DNA from: Arthrobacter sp. B2a2-09
Lineage (GTDB): Bacteria > Actinomycetota > Actinomycetes > Actinomycetales > Micrococcaceae
Length of the DNA: 64,000 nt
Assembly (NCBI RefSeq): GCF_027587375.1
Contig: NZ_JAMXIC010000020.1
Coordinates: forward strand, 39,285 to 103,284
Direction: 5' to 3'
Below the pieces are notes generated by a model, which was given only the letters and a program-made list of their open reading frames with translations, did not search any database and was not told the DNA's origin. A program made the translations under genes and the position numbers. Of the stretch, positions 16,782-26,055 are shown in pieces (the first letter of the stretch is position 1; the number at the start of each line of letters is the position of its first letter).

Positions 16782-17690
16782 TTAGGCCCCTTTCCGGAGG
16801 GTTGATTGCTGATTGCCGTTCCATATCCATGGCCCGCGTGGCAATCGGGCCGGATCAAATCTATCCAAGGCCTCGCCAAGCGGCCCTCCCGGCAACCCCA
16901 GCGATTCCAGGATCATGTCCCGCACCTCTCCCGCAGACAGCCCGACGGCGGCAAGGTCGCCGAGCGTCACTGCACCGTCGCGCTTGGCCAAGCGGGCGCC
17001 ATCGCGATTCAGTACCAAGGGGACATGGGCGTATTCCGGAACGGGCACGCCCAACAAAGAGGCCAAATAGGCTTGGCGGGGTGTGGAGGACAGGAGGTCG
17101 TCTCCGCGGACCACTTGGTCCACGCCTTGCTCCGCATCATCCACCACCACGGCCAAATTGTAGGCAGTGACGCCGTCGTTCCGCCGGAGCACAAAGTCAT
17201 CAACGACGCCCGTGAATGACCCGTGCAGCCCGTCCTGAACAGTCCACACATGCGTTTCGGAACGGAGCCGGATGGCGGCCGGGCGGGAGGCCCGGCGGAT
17301 CTCAAGCTCCGCCGTCGAAAGGTTCCTGCACGTCCCCGGGTAGGCACCTTGAGGCGCGTGCGGGGCGGACGGCGCGTCCTGGATTTCGCGCCGCGTGCAG
17401 AAGCACTCATATGTCAGTCCGGCGTCGGTGAGCCGTTCGATCGCGGCGTTGTACAGCCCGGAACGGTTCGTCTGTCGTACGACGGCGCCATCCCACGTCA
17501 CGCCGACAGCTTCCAAGTCGCGGAGCTGCACGGCTTCGGCGCCGGCCCGCGCACGGTCGAGGTCCTCCACGCGCAGCAGGAAGTCGCGGCCAGTGGAACG
17601 CGCGAAGAGCCACGCGAGCATGGCGGTACGCAGATTGCCCACGTGGAGCTCGCCGGAGGGGCTCGGAGCGAAGCGGCCAGCGGAAGTCAT
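16782..17690 (-). CDS. gluQ: glutamyl-Q tRNA(Asp) synthetase
   Basis: A 302-residue truncated glutamyl-tRNA synthetase paralogue that attaches glutamate to the queuosine base of tRNA(Asp) and lacks an anticodon-binding domain. Evidence: the HIGH-like motif FAPSPSGELHVGNLRTA at the N-terminus, a possible zinc site near ECFCTRRE, and a KMSKS-like RLAKRDGAVTL near residue 235. Length matches GluQRS and not GltX. It overlaps or abuts the downstream reductase and diverges from the cold-shock-like gene. Confidence 0.9.
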   Translation of the reverse strand: MTSAGRFAPSPSGELHVGNLRTAMLAWLFARSTGRDFLLRVEDLDRARAGAEAVQLRDLEAVGVTWDGAVVRQTNRSGLYNAAIERLTDAGLTYECFCTRREIQDAPSAPHAPQGAYPGTCRNLSTAELEIRRASRPAAIRLRSETHVWTVQDGLHGSFTGVVDDFVLRRNDGVTAYNLAVVVDDAEQGVDQVVRGDDLLSSTPRQAYLASLLGVPVPEYAHVPLVLNRDGARLAKRDGAVTLGDLAAVGLSAGEVRDMILESLGLPGGPLGEALDRFDPARLPRGPWIWNGNQQSTLRKGA

Positions 17691-17791
17691 GGCACAAGAC
17701 TATGCGCCGCCGGGCGTGCCTGCAGGATTCCGGCGAGGGTCCGGGCACTGGGACAATTGCCTACGTTTAATTTCCAAAGAGAGGACCAACG

Positions 17792-18016
17792 TTGAGCTCA
17801 GCTCGAATCAAGGCGACGGTTTCCTTGTGGAAGGCAGAAGAAGGCTGGGGGGAACTTATTCTTCCTGACGGGAAGAAATGCTTCGGGCATTTCTCGGTCA
17901 TCCAGCAATCCGGCGGATACAGGTCCCTCAATGCGGGTGATCTGGTGGAGGTCGAGTGGATGTCCGCCTCCCAAGATGAGTACGACTATGTCGCGGTGTT
18001 GATTCAGCCCCTTTGA
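17792..18016 (+). CDS. cold-shock-domain-like small protein
   Basis: A 74-residue protein with KATVSLWKAEEGWGELILPDG, FGHFSVIQ and LNAGDLVEVEW, the strand pattern of a cold shock domain. The aromatic RNP motifs are only partly kept, so nucleic-acid binding is likely but not certain. The start is TTG at 17792 behind AGAGAGGA. Short standalone CSD proteins of this kind are common in Arthrobacter relatives. Confidence 0.7.
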   Translation: MSSARIKATVSLWKAEEGWGELILPDGKKCFGHFSVIQQSGGYRSLNAGDLVEVEWMSASQDEYDYVAVLIQPL

Positions 18017-18036
18017 GAACACAACCCGGGCAGCAC

Positions 18037-18083
18037 AAGAGCCCCTCAGCTACCGCAACGCGTTCGGTGGCTCAGGGGCTCTT
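18037..18083 (+). terminator. hairpin after the cold-shock-like gene
   Basis: AAGAGCCCCTCAGCTACCG pairs with CGGTGGCTCAGGGGCTCTT with two mismatches around a 9-base loop. It begins about 20 bases after the stop codon. There is no clear U tract. Confidence 0.65.
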
Positions 18084-18348
18084 ATGGTGCCGGCCGCCCT
18101 TTATGACGACGCCGACGGGGTGCGGAAAGACGATGCTGTGAACAAGAGTCAATCAGCGGCTGCGTCCTTGCGGGACGGTGTTTCGGGTGGCCGGGTGGTG
18201 TGCCGGGGGATCCGTAGCCTGTGGGGTCCGGCGGTAGCCTTTCCCTTCGTTGCCACTATTTCAACAGGAACACTACAACTGGCGCAACGGACTCAACCGT
18301 CACTGGTCAATCTGACTAATTCCTCAACAGAAGACGAACAGGAGATGG
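18084..18348. other. intergenic, no gene recognised
   Basis: Between the hairpin and the end of the TetR gene I see no convincing frame, RNA or repeat. An open frame on the plus strand runs through it but lacks a ribosome-binding site and family features. Confidence 0.5.
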
Positions 18349-18939
18349 TCACTTTGCCGAAGTTGGCTCGGCAGCGGCCCACGCGGCCAAGGCTCCGCGG
18401 AGAGCAGCACAAAGCTTGGTGGACACTTGGTCCTTGTCCAGGCCGACGGTGTTGAGCAGATCGAAAATTTCTCGGGGGTCAAAGAGGATATTCCAAAGGA
18501 ACATGGCCTCATCCCCCAGGGGCCGGAGGCCGAGCTCCTCACAGGCCTCCCGGAGTGGCCGCTCCAAAGCCTCAGCCTGGATAGTCAGGTAGTAAGCGCC
18601 GGAGCGAAGACGGGCCAGGTACCCCTCGCCGGAACGGGTGTGGACCATGGAACCGCCATGCTTGATGACGAGTCCCACCCAGTGCCGGCTGACGCTCTCT
18701 AACAGCTCCACCCCGGACGTGGTCTGGGCAACACTGAAATCGCGCAGCTTCTCGCCAACACCAAAGCGGAACGCGGCCAGGACGTCCTCCACCGAGGCGA
18801 AATGTCGGTACGCCGTTGCGGGGGAGATCTCAGCTTCACGGGCGATGTCCGTCATGCTCACCGGGCCCTTGGCCTTGGCGAAGAGCTTCCCGGCGGCCCG
18901 CACCAGCTGGCGGCGGTTGCGTTGGGTGTCGCTGCGCAT
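18349..18939 (-). CDS. TetR family transcriptional regulator
   Basis: A 196-residue regulator with the N-terminal helix-turn-helix MTDIAREAEISPATAYRHFASVEDVLAAF. The chosen ATG at 18939 follows GGAAGGGGG. An alternative GTG at 19017 overlaps the aminotransferase stop and would add 26 residues. It is the last gene of the SDR-aminotransferase unit and may repress it, possibly by binding the motif before the SDR gene. Confidence 0.85.
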   Translation of the reverse strand: MRSDTQRNRRQLVRAAGKLFAKAKGPVSMTDIAREAEISPATAYRHFASVEDVLAAFRFGVGEKLRDFSVAQTTSGVELLESVSRHWVGLVIKHGGSMVHTRSGEGYLARLRSGAYYLTIQAEALERPLREACEELGLRPLGDEAMFLWNILFDPREIFDLLNTVGLDKDQVSTKLCAALRGALAAWAAAEPTSAK

Positions 18940-19013
18940 GGGCGCCCCCTTCCGTGTCAGATTCCAGCGTAGCGCCTGAACAGGTGGCGCTACGCTGGCC
19001 ACGTCCGCGGCAC

Positions 19014-20252
19014 TCACCGGAGCTCGGCCAGTCCGGCCGCCAGCCGCTCCACACCGGCGGTGATCGCCTGGGAGCTGGCCGCGTAGGACAGGCGCAGGTG
19101 GAACTCGCCGTTTCGGCCGAACTCGCTGCCGGGACGGACGGCCACGCCGTGATTGCGCAGGTGGGCCACCATTGCGGCCGCCGGCAGCTCGACGTCGTAC
19201 TTGGGGAAAAGGTAGAAGGCCCCTTCCGGTGAGCTGACCGTGAGACCCGGAATCTGCTGGAGGCCGTTGGCCATGAGTTCCCTGCGCAGGGCATAGGAGG
19301 CGTGCATGCGTTCGATGTCCGGCCCACAGGTCTTCAGGGCGGTCAACGCGGCGTATTGCACGGCCTGGTTCATGGAGCCGTTGAAGGTGTTGTGGACCCG
19401 GGCTGCGGAGGCGATGACGTCGGACGGGCCCCAGAGGTAGCCGACGCGCCAGCCGGTCATGGCATAGCTCTTGGAGAAGGTCTGGCAGTAGATGGTCCGG
19501 CCGGACAGGGCTTCGATTTCCAGTGCAGAGGTGAAGGGCTCGGGCGTGTAGACGAGATCGCTGTAGGCCTCGTCGGAAAGGATCAGCGTGTCGGTTCCGG
19601 CGACCATGTCGGCGAGGGCTTCGAGCTCGCGGCGGGAATGAACGATGCCGGTCGGATTGGAGGGGTTGCAGAAGACGAACATCCTGGCGCCTTCAAGCGC
19701 TGTGGCCAGCGCCTCGAGGTCCCAGTGCAGGTCATCGGCCAGCGGCACCGGCACGGTGATGCCCCCGGCCATGCTCACGAGGTCCGCATAAAGGGAATAG
19801 GTCGGGTCCGGGATAACCACTTTGTCGCCCGGGTTGACGATGCCAAGGATCGCCGCGGACAGGCCGGCCGTGCCGCCCTGCGTGATGAGCACGTCGCCGG
19901 GGCTGGCCACTCCGCCGAGGAGCTGGCCGATACGGGCAGCCAGCTCCTCGCGAAGCACCAGCTCGCCAAGCAACGGCGAGTAGTGGGTGAAGCCGTCCTC
20001 AAGGGCGCGGGCGGCTGCTGCTCGAACCTGGGCCGGTGTGTCGAAGTCCGGCTCGCCCATGGCCAAGGAGACGAGGTCCCCTTTGGATTGGGGCTGCTGA
20101 ACACGCAGCGATGTGCGCTGGATGCGCTGCACAGCTTCGGAGGGCTGAAAATCGGCGACGGCGGTGGCTGGCTCGAGTGACATGAGGGTCCTGATCTGGG
20201 TGGTGGCTGGTGTTGTTTTGAAGACGGGCGGATAGAGTCTGCGGCGTTTCAT
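19014..20252 (-). CDS. PLP-dependent class I/II aminotransferase
   Basis: Fold-type I aminotransferase, up to 412 residues. SLAMGEPDFDTP, the FCNPSNPTG cofactor loop, LSDEAYSDLVY and the lysine site QTFSKSYAMTGWRVGY are all clear. Its start overlaps the SDR stop (ATGA); a second ATG at 20183 (MSLEPATA) is also reasonable. Substrate unknown. Being coupled to an SDR in a pyroglutamate-type cluster suggests interconversion of an amino acid or keto acid made from a lactam. Confidence 0.9.
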   Translation of the reverse strand: MKRRRLYPPVFKTTPATTQIRTLMSLEPATAVADFQPSEAVQRIQRTSLRVQQPQSKGDLVSLAMGEPDFDTPAQVRAAAARALEDGFTHYSPLLGELVLREELAARIGQLLGGVASPGDVLITQGGTAGLSAAILGIVNPGDKVVIPDPTYSLYADLVSMAGGITVPVPLADDLHWDLEALATALEGARMFVFCNPSNPTGIVHSRRELEALADMVAGTDTLILSDEAYSDLVYTPEPFTSALEIEALSGRTIYCQTFSKSYAMTGWRVGYLWGPSDVIASAARVHNTFNGSMNQAVQYAALTALKTCGPDIERMHASYALRRELMANGLQQIPGLTVSSPEGAFYLFPKYDVELPAAAMVAHLRNHGVAVRPGSEFGRNGEFHLRLSYAASSQAITAGVERLAAGLAELR

Positions 20253-21046
20253 CGCTGGGGCAATTCGTCGGCGGGGGCTCCGGCCCAGCGGCTGATCTCG
20301 ATGTCGCCCGAGGTGTCCCGCTGCATGGTGGGGGCGATGACGAGCTCTTGGACCACGGTGCGCTGTGGCAACGTGGCCACGAGGTGGATGGCGCGGGCCA
20401 CGTCCTCGGGCTGGACCATCGCATCGCGCTCCTCGGCACGGGGCGGGCGGGCGCGGTTGTCCAGGATAGGCGTGGCGGTCTCACCGGGCAGGATGGTCAC
20501 CGCGCGAAGTCCATCGTTGCGGAAGGTGTTGTGGAGATAGGTCATGAAGTTCCGGACCGCGGCCTTGGCCGCACCGTAGGCGGCGCCCCCGAGCAAGTTG
20601 GGGTTGACGGCTGCGAGCGAGGAGACGGTGATGATGGTTCCGGTCTTGCGGTCCAGCATGTCCGGGAGGACTGCCTGGCTGAGCAGGTAGACGGCGTTGA
20701 GGTTGACGTCGAGGACGTCATTCCACTCCTGCTGGCTGATCCAGCGGACGTTGAGGACCTTGCTGGCGCTGCCTGCGTTGTTGACGAGGATGTCCACCTG
20801 GCCGAGATTCCCGTGGATCCAGTCCAGCAGCGCGTCCACGTCGTCTTTGGAGGTGATGTCCGCGGCCCGGGCAACTGCGCGGCCGCCGTCGGCGACGATT
20901 TCCGCAGCGAGTTCCTGCAGGACGTCTTCACGCCGCCCTACCAGCACCACTGCGGCACCTTCGGCTGCCAGCAGGGCCGCCGTCGAGCGTCCCATCCCGG
21001 TCCCGGCCCCGGTGATGATCGCGAGCTTGCCGTCCAGAAGTCCCAT
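20249..21046 (-). CDS. SDR family oxidoreductase
   Basis: A 265-residue classical SDR: ITGAGTGMGRSTA near the N-terminus, VNNAGSASK, and catalytic Tyr-x-x-x-Lys in GAAYGAAKAAV. Substrate cannot be told from sequence. It is the first gene of an operon with the aminotransferase and TetR regulator, and its upstream region carries the same motif that precedes the RraA-like gene, tying the two units together. Confidence 0.88.
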   Translation of the reverse strand: MGLLDGKLAIITGAGTGMGRSTAALLAAEGAAVVLVGRREDVLQELAAEIVADGGRAVARAADITSKDDVDALLDWIHGNLGQVDILVNNAGSASKVLNVRWISQQEWNDVLDVNLNAVYLLSQAVLPDMLDRKTGTIITVSSLAAVNPNLLGGAAYGAAKAAVRNFMTYLHNTFRNDGLRAVTILPGETATPILDNRARPPRAEERDAMVQPEDVARAIHLVATLPQRTVVQELVIAPTMQRDTSGDIEISRWAGAPADELPQR

Positions 21047-21087
21047 GGTTTCAGTTCCTTGTGTTCTTAGTGTGAATCATTTGAGAT

Positions 21088-21116
21088 ACCTATCACATAT
21101 GAGAAGAGTTTCTCAT
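21088..21116. promoter_or_regulatory. shared operator-like motif before the SDR operon
   Basis: Contains TCACATATGAGAAGAG then TTTCTCATTTTA. TGAGAA and TTCTCA form a perfect inverted repeat with a 4-base spacer. The same 20 or so bases recur at about 26056-26084, before the RraA-like gene. No other copy of the extended motif was noticed. Confidence 0.6.
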
Positions 21117-21156
21117 TTTAGAGAATGGTGGTCAAGTGTTTTCTTCGGCCTGTGGG

Positions 21157-22197
21157 TCACGCCGCAGCCGGACTCTGCGAAGGGGCCGCCGCGGAACTTG
21201 TGGAGACAGGGAGCCCGACGGCGGCGAAAAGGGCGTGCACGCGCCCTTCCAGATGCGCGAGGAGGCGCTGCTGTTCGCGATATTGTTCGACCGCTTGGAC
21301 GTTGCTGATCCAGCGGAAGGTCATCTTCCGGCCGGGACTGGCCTGGCCCAGCATGGACAGGGAGGCCTTGGCGGCGACCGCCACGATCGGATAGCCCGCG
21401 GTGAGGGTCCGTGAGCGGCCCAGGATGATGAGCTCGTCGCCATGCGGGATTTCGAATGCACCGATCGGCACACCATGGGACACGATTTCCCCGAGCCCCT
21501 CGGGATGCACAACTGGTCCGTCCAGGCGCAGGCCCACGTGGTTGGATTTAGCGCCTACGGTGTAATTACTGGAGCTGAGCAGTTTCCGGATGCCGGGCGT
21601 CCGGTCCGTTTCAGGGCCTTCGACGACATCGATAGTCCACACGTCCGGGCTGAAGTCCGGCACTGGAACTGGAAGTTGGAACAGGGGCTGGGTCAGGAAC
21701 GGGTGGGTGAATCCGCGGTACCGGCTGTGGAGAGTGAGGATCTGTCCCGGAGCAAGTTGTTGGGGGAAGCCCATACGTGATTCGGGCGCGGCGCTGCCCA
21801 TGAAGCGGGCGGTTTCCAGTTCCCCGCTGAAGGCCAGGTAATTCCGCATGCCGCCACTGGCCTTGGCAATCACAACACGGGCTCCGGCCGGAATACAGAG
21901 CGGCTCCCACATGGCCACCGGATCGCCGTTCACCGTGACTTCGGCAGGAACCCCGGTCACGGCGCACATCACGTCATGCGTGGCCGTGAACGCAAAGCGT
22001 CCGCCCATGATTTCCAGGCACGTTGCCTTGCGGCTATTGCCGACCAGGATGTTGGCCGCGGCCGCGGAGTGCTGGTCCGCCGCACCTCCGCACGGGACGC
22101 CCATGAACTCGGAATTCTCGCGGCCCAGGTCCTGGAACGTGGACAGCCAGCCGGCCTCGCTCACTTTGATGCCGATCGCGCGTTCAGGGAAGGTCAC
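21157..22197 (-). CDS. pxpC: 5-oxoprolinase subunit PxpC (biotin-dependent carboxyltransferase family)
   Basis: KipA/AHS2-type subunit, 346 residues, of the ATP-dependent 5-oxoprolinase PxpABC. Visible family blocks are STFQDLGRE, GVPCGGAADQHS, AKASGGMRNYLAFSGE, SNHVGLRLDGP and GYPIVAVA. The start overlaps the pxpB stop by 14 bases, as usual for this pair. The last 20 residues are low-complexity Ala/Ser/Pro. Confidence 0.9.
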   Translation of the reverse strand: MTFPERAIGIKVSEAGWLSTFQDLGRENSEFMGVPCGGAADQHSAAAANILVGNSRKATCLEIMGGRFAFTATHDVMCAVTGVPAEVTVNGDPVAMWEPLCIPAGARVVIAKASGGMRNYLAFSGELETARFMGSAAPESRMGFPQQLAPGQILTLHSRYRGFTHPFLTQPLFQLPVPVPDFSPDVWTIDVVEGPETDRTPGIRKLLSSSNYTVGAKSNHVGLRLDGPVVHPEGLGEIVSHGVPIGAFEIPHGDELIILGRSRTLTAGYPIVAVAAKASLSMLGQASPGRKMTFRWISNVQAVEQYREQQRLLAHLEGRVHALFAAVGLPVSTSSAAAPSQSPAAA

Positions 22198-22999
22198 TGT
22201 TGGCCCCTTCTGAGCCGGCCTTTGGGCTGGCGCCGGCGCTCAAACTAGCGCCGCCGTCCGAGGCCCGGAGGAACTGCCCCTCGAGCCGCGCCCATTCGCG
22301 CTCCGGAACGACTTCAAAACGCACCGAGTCCCCCGGCTTGTAGGAGGTAGCAGGATCTTCGCGGATGTCGCAGATGGTGAGCGGGGTCCGGCCGATCACC
22401 TTCCAGCCGCTCGGCCCCGGGAACGGCTGGATGATGGCATTGGTGCCGGCCACCATGACAGACCCGGGTTCCACGTTGGTCCGAGGCTCGACGCAGCGGC
22501 TGACCTGGCCCGGGAACTGCACGCCGCCCATCATGGGGGCCATGGCCGCGGCCAACAGGTTGATGGTCAGCACCGAGGACTGGAACTTCCGCAGCACCGC
22601 CTCAGGACTCAGGCCCAACTCCTCGGCCACGCCCGGAAGGTCCGGGGAGAATTCCTCGCTGGCCACCATCGGGATGACAAAAAGTGACTGCGAGGCGCTA
22701 GCGGCTCCGGGCTCCAGGGCGTTGCCGGCAACCGCAAGGCGGATGGTCTGGGCCAGTTGTTCGTGGGTCACCGCCAGGCAATCGAACTCGACCAGCAAGG
22801 ACTCAACACCGGCCACGATGTCCAACACCCCGTACGGCCGCACCTCCAGCAGCACATCGCGGAGCCGGCTGCCCGCCGCCCGGCGGAAGTCGGCGTCGTC
22901 GTTCTTGACCCTGAGCATGAGGGCTGAGTCGCCGAACGGCTCGGCTTCCAATTCGGGCGGGTGGCGCAGCCGCTCCGCGGGTGCTGTGTGCGTGGTCAT
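22184..22999 (-). CDS. pxpB: 5-oxoprolinase subunit PxpB (KipI family)
   Basis: AHS1/KipI-type subunit, 271 residues: FGDSALMLRV, GVESLLVEFD, the substrate-site block MAPMMGGVQFPGQVSRCVEPRT and GPSGWKVIGRTP. Its longer C-terminal tail is not part of the usual fold. With PxpA and PxpC it would open 5-oxo-L-proline (or a related lactam) to glutamate using ATP. Confidence 0.9.
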   Translation of the reverse strand: MTTHTAPAERLRHPPELEAEPFGDSALMLRVKNDDADFRRAAGSRLRDVLLEVRPYGVLDIVAGVESLLVEFDCLAVTHEQLAQTIRLAVAGNALEPGAASASQSLFVIPMVASEEFSPDLPGVAEELGLSPEAVLRKFQSSVLTINLLAAAMAPMMGGVQFPGQVSRCVEPRTNVEPGSVMVAGTNAIIQPFPGPSGWKVIGRTPLTICDIREDPATSYKPGDSVRFEVVPEREWARLEGQFLRASDGGASLSAGASPKAGSEGANSDLP

Positions 23000-23046
23000 G
23001 AGTCCTGCTCGGTGGTACGGGTGATGGATCCGGGGGTTGCTCAGCT

Positions 23047-23850
23047 TCAGACCGTGGCGAGCCGGGCCTTTTCGGCGAGGACTTCCTGCAGCCCGGTGGC
23101 TTTGATCCCTGCCTTGTCGAGGGCCGAACGGAGGGCGGTGCCGTTCTGGAGGACCTGCGGGTGGTCGCCGTGGAGGAGGACGACGTCGGCATCGTGACCG
23201 AGCGGGACCACCTTGCCGGTGACGGCGCGGACAGTTCCTTCTGTCACCACCTGGACCACGCGGCGGCCGATTTCCTCGGGGTCGTGCAGGAGTGCGCCTT
23301 CGCTGTTGCGGGAGACGGGCATGCCGTCTTCACCGTAGCCGCGGTCCGCGAGGAAGACGTAGCCAACCTTAAGACCGCGCTTGCGGGATTCGTCGGCCAA
23401 CAGGCCGTTCTGGCAGATCACGATATAGGCGGGATCGTAGGCCTTGATGGCGTCCGTGATGGCGCGGGCGTGCTTGGCGTCCGTCTGGGCGATGCTGCCC
23501 ATGCGCCCGTGCGGGGCCACGTGGCTGATCTTGCCGCCGTGGATGCGGGCGAACGCGTCCAGGGCGCCGATCTGGTAGAGGACGTCGGTGCGGATTTCTT
23601 CTTCGCTGGCTTCGATGAGGCGGCGGCCGAAGCCCACCAAGTCCGGATATCCGGGGTGGGCCCCGAGTTCGATGCCGCGTTCCACGCAGGCCTTGACGGT
23701 GGCATCCATGACCCTCGGATCGCCGGCGTGGAAACCGCAGGCGATGTTGGAAGCGGTGACGAGGCCCAGGAGGGCGTCGTCGTCGCCGATCGTGTAGTTG
23801 CCGTAGCTTTCGCCGAGGTCTGCGACGACGGCTACTGAATTGATGCTCAA
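23047..23850 (-). CDS. pxpA: 5-oxoprolinase subunit PxpA (LamB/YcsF family)
   Basis: YcsF-family subunit, 267 residues. VADLGESYGNYTIGDD near the N-terminus, ASNIACGFHAGDPRVM, GAHPGYPDLVGFGRR and the late VVLLHGDHPQVL are all typical. First of the contiguous pxpA-pxpB-pxpC genes. A GC-rich hairpin lies upstream, before the transporter gene's end. Confidence 0.92.
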   Translation of the reverse strand: MSINSVAVVADLGESYGNYTIGDDDALLGLVTASNIACGFHAGDPRVMDATVKACVERGIELGAHPGYPDLVGFGRRLIEASEEEIRTDVLYQIGALDAFARIHGGKISHVAPHGRMGSIAQTDAKHARAITDAIKAYDPAYIVICQNGLLADESRKRGLKVGYVFLADRGYGEDGMPVSRNSEGALLHDPEEIGRRVVQVVTEGTVRAVTGKVVPLGHDADVVLLHGDHPQVLQNGTALRSALDKAGIKATGLQEVLAEKARLATV

Positions 23851-23901
23851 GGTGACTCCTGGTGGTTCTGTTCGGTACTAAGGGTTCGAGGGCTTAGCGC
23901 T

Positions 23902-23947
23902 CGACGGCGGCGGCTGCCGTTTCGGTGGCGGGCGGCCGCCGCCGTCG
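23902..23947 (-). terminator. GC hairpin between transporter and pxpA
   Basis: CGACGGCGGCGGC (23902-23914) and GCCGCCGCCGTCG (23935-23947) form a perfect 13-base stem with a 20-base loop. It falls between the transporter stop and the pxpA start, so it may partly end transcripts from the upstream genes and set lower pxpABC expression. Confidence 0.5.
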
Positions 23948-23961
23948 GGGTTCTGGTCTTG

Positions 23962-25311
23962 CTAGTGCGTCTGCAGCGGCTGACCCTTGGTTTCCTTCAG
24001 GAAGTAGACCGAGACGAGCGTGATGATGGCCGTGCCGATCGAGGCGTAGGCGGGAACCATGCTGTTGCCGGTGGCCTTGATGAGTTCGGTCATGACCAGC
24101 GGGGCACTGCCGCCGAAGATGATGGTGCTGATGCTGAAGCCGATGCTGTACGCGCTGTAGCGGACCGTGGTGGGGAACATTTCGGTCAGCACAGTGTGGA
24201 CGACGGCGGCGTGGCCGGAGAACGCGATGGCCATCACGACCGTGGCAACGCAGGCCAGCGGCATGTTGCCGGTGGTGATCATGGCGAACATCGGGTACGA
24301 AACCACGGCCATAAGCACGGCGGAGAGGGCCAGCACGGGCTTGCGGCCGATACGGTCGGACAAGCGGGCCATCAGGGGGATCGCGATGATGATGGCCACC
24401 AGGCTGACGGCAGTCACGAGGAGAGCCTGGAGCATCGTGAAGTTGTTGGCGGCGCCCAGCTGGGTCTTCAGGTAGGTGGGCATGTAGGCGAACAGCAGGT
24501 AGTAGCCGGGGCCGTTCAGTGCCGGGAGGAAGATGGTCAGGACGATGGCCTTGAGGTGGCGCTTGGAGGTGAAGACGGTGCGCAGCGGGTTGCGTTCCAC
24601 CTCGTTGCGCTCACGCAATGCCGCGAAGTGCGGGGTGTCTTCCATCTTGGAGCGGATGTAGAAGCCGACATAGCCCAGGGGCAGGGCGACGAGGAACGGG
24701 ATGCGCCAGGCCCAGGCTCCCATGGTGGAATCCCCGAGGGTGGTGATGAGGGTGGCGGAGATGGCGCTGCCGAAGAGCAGGGCGCAGAAGGAACCGACCG
24801 CGATGAAGCTCATGGAGTAGTTGCGGTGCTTGTTGTGTGCGTATTCACCCACGAAGGCCATGGCGCCTGCCACTTCGCCGCCGGCGGAGAATCCCTGCAG
24901 TATCCGGAGCAGGATCAGCAATGCCGGAGCAGCCCAGAAGATCACAGAGTACGACGGGATCAAGCCAATACAGGCCGTGGCCCCGGAGATGAGGAGCAGG
25001 AGGACGGCGAGCAGGTTCTTGCGGCCCAGCCTGTCACCCAGGAAACCACAGATGACGCTGCCGAAGGGGCGGGCCAGGAAGCTCACCAGGAAACCGACGT
25101 TGGTCAGGAGCAAGGAGCCGACGTCCTTGGAACCCATGATGTTGATGGCCAGGTACGTGGTCAGCAGGCCGTAGATACCGTAGTCGTACCATTCCACGAA
25201 GGAACCCATGGTGCCGGCAAAGGTTGCCTTGCGCACCATCCTGCCGTCCGCGGTAACGACCTTGATTTGAGCGGTGTTCAGATCCACTGAGTCCGTCGAT
25301 TGCTTTGTCAT
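23962..25311 (-). CDS. MFS transporter, metabolite:H+ symporter (MHS) family
   Basis: A 449-residue, 12-helix permease related to ProP/ShiA/KgtP carriers. FVEWYDYGIYGLL in helix 1 and RPFGSVICGFLGDRLGRKN in the loop after helix 2 identify the MHS branch. It probably imports the substrate processed by PxpABC and the RraA-like protein; an organic acid or lactam is most likely. It follows the RraA-like gene by 48 bases in the same direction. Confidence 0.9.
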   Translation of the reverse strand: MTKQSTDSVDLNTAQIKVVTADGRMVRKATFAGTMGSFVEWYDYGIYGLLTTYLAINIMGSKDVGSLLLTNVGFLVSFLARPFGSVICGFLGDRLGRKNLLAVLLLLISGATACIGLIPSYSVIFWAAPALLILLRILQGFSAGGEVAGAMAFVGEYAHNKHRNYSMSFIAVGSFCALLFGSAISATLITTLGDSTMGAWAWRIPFLVALPLGYVGFYIRSKMEDTPHFAALRERNEVERNPLRTVFTSKRHLKAIVLTIFLPALNGPGYYLLFAYMPTYLKTQLGAANNFTMLQALLVTAVSLVAIIIAIPLMARLSDRIGRKPVLALSAVLMAVVSYPMFAMITTGNMPLACVATVVMAIAFSGHAAVVHTVLTEMFPTTVRYSAYSIGFSISTIIFGGSAPLVMTELIKATGNSMVPAYASIGTAIITLVSVYFLKETKGQPLQTH

Positions 25312-25359
25312 GGTGGGTGCTTTCAGTCTATGAGGGGGCTGGGGTGGGAGAAAGCGCTG

Positions 25360-25992
25360 CTAGCTGTATTCGCGGGTGATTTCCGCGGTCATCTCGGCCT
25401 CGTGCGCGGCCACGGCGATGACTCGTTCCAGGATTTCCGCGGCGCGGGCCTGGGGGACGATGACGACGCCGTCGTCATCGGCAGCGACGATGTCGCCTGC
25501 CGAGCAGACGATGCCGCCGATTGCTACGGGTTCGCCGATGACTCCCGGACCGTTCTTGAACGGACCGGCAGGGGTGACACCGCGGGCAAAGACGGGGAAC
25601 TTGATTTCGGTGATGGTGGCACGGTCCCGGATGTAGCCGTCAATGACGGCTCCGGTGGCGCCCGCGGCTTCGAAGCGCTGAGACAGCTGCTCGCCCACCA
25701 AGGCACGGTGTTCGTGGCCGAAGCCGTTGATCACCACCACGTCACCGGGCTCGATGTACTTCAGCGCTTCGATGACGGCGGCGTTGTCTCCGGCGGCGCC
25801 CAGGACCGGGAGTGCCGAGCCGACGCAGCGGGCGCCTTCCCAGACCGGGCTGATTCCGCCGTCGACGATTCCGAGCCGCTCCATCGCGTCACCGATGTTT
25901 GCCACCGGGAACGCTTCGAACGCGCGGACCAGTTCGCGGGGCGGCCGGGTCCATGATGCGGTGCGGACGGTGAGTTCGAGTGTTGTTGCCAT
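25360..25992 (-). CDS. RraA-like family protein (possible aldolase/decarboxylase)
   Basis: A 210-residue member of the RraA / HMG aldolase superfamily: VANIGDAMERLGIVDGG, PGDVVVINGFG, the GAVIDGYIRDRATI block and DIVAADDDGVVIVP. The chosen start is MATTLEL at 25992. A GTG further upstream gives a Lys/Pro/Ala-rich extension that overlaps the operator motif and is rejected. Family members near catabolic genes are often 4-hydroxy-4-methyl-2-oxoglutarate/oxaloacetate-type lyases and not RNase E inhibitors. Confidence 0.82.
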   Translation of the reverse strand: MATTLELTVRTASWTRPPRELVRAFEAFPVANIGDAMERLGIVDGGISPVWEGARCVGSALPVLGAAGDNAAVIEALKYIEPGDVVVINGFGHEHRALVGEQLSQRFEAAGATGAVIDGYIRDRATITEIKFPVFARGVTPAGPFKNGPGVIGEPVAIGGIVCSAGDIVAADDDGVVIVPQARAAEILERVIAVAAHEAEMTAEITREYS

Positions 25993-26055
25993 TTTCTTCG
26001 CCTTTGGTTTCTTCCCAGGAGCCGGCGCTTTGGGCGCCGATCGTCTTGAGACGTC

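Noticed and set aside
18084..18455. Plus-strand gene overlapping the TetR gene end
   Set aside because: No ribosome-binding site, no family pattern, and it runs antisense into a well-supported regulator gene.
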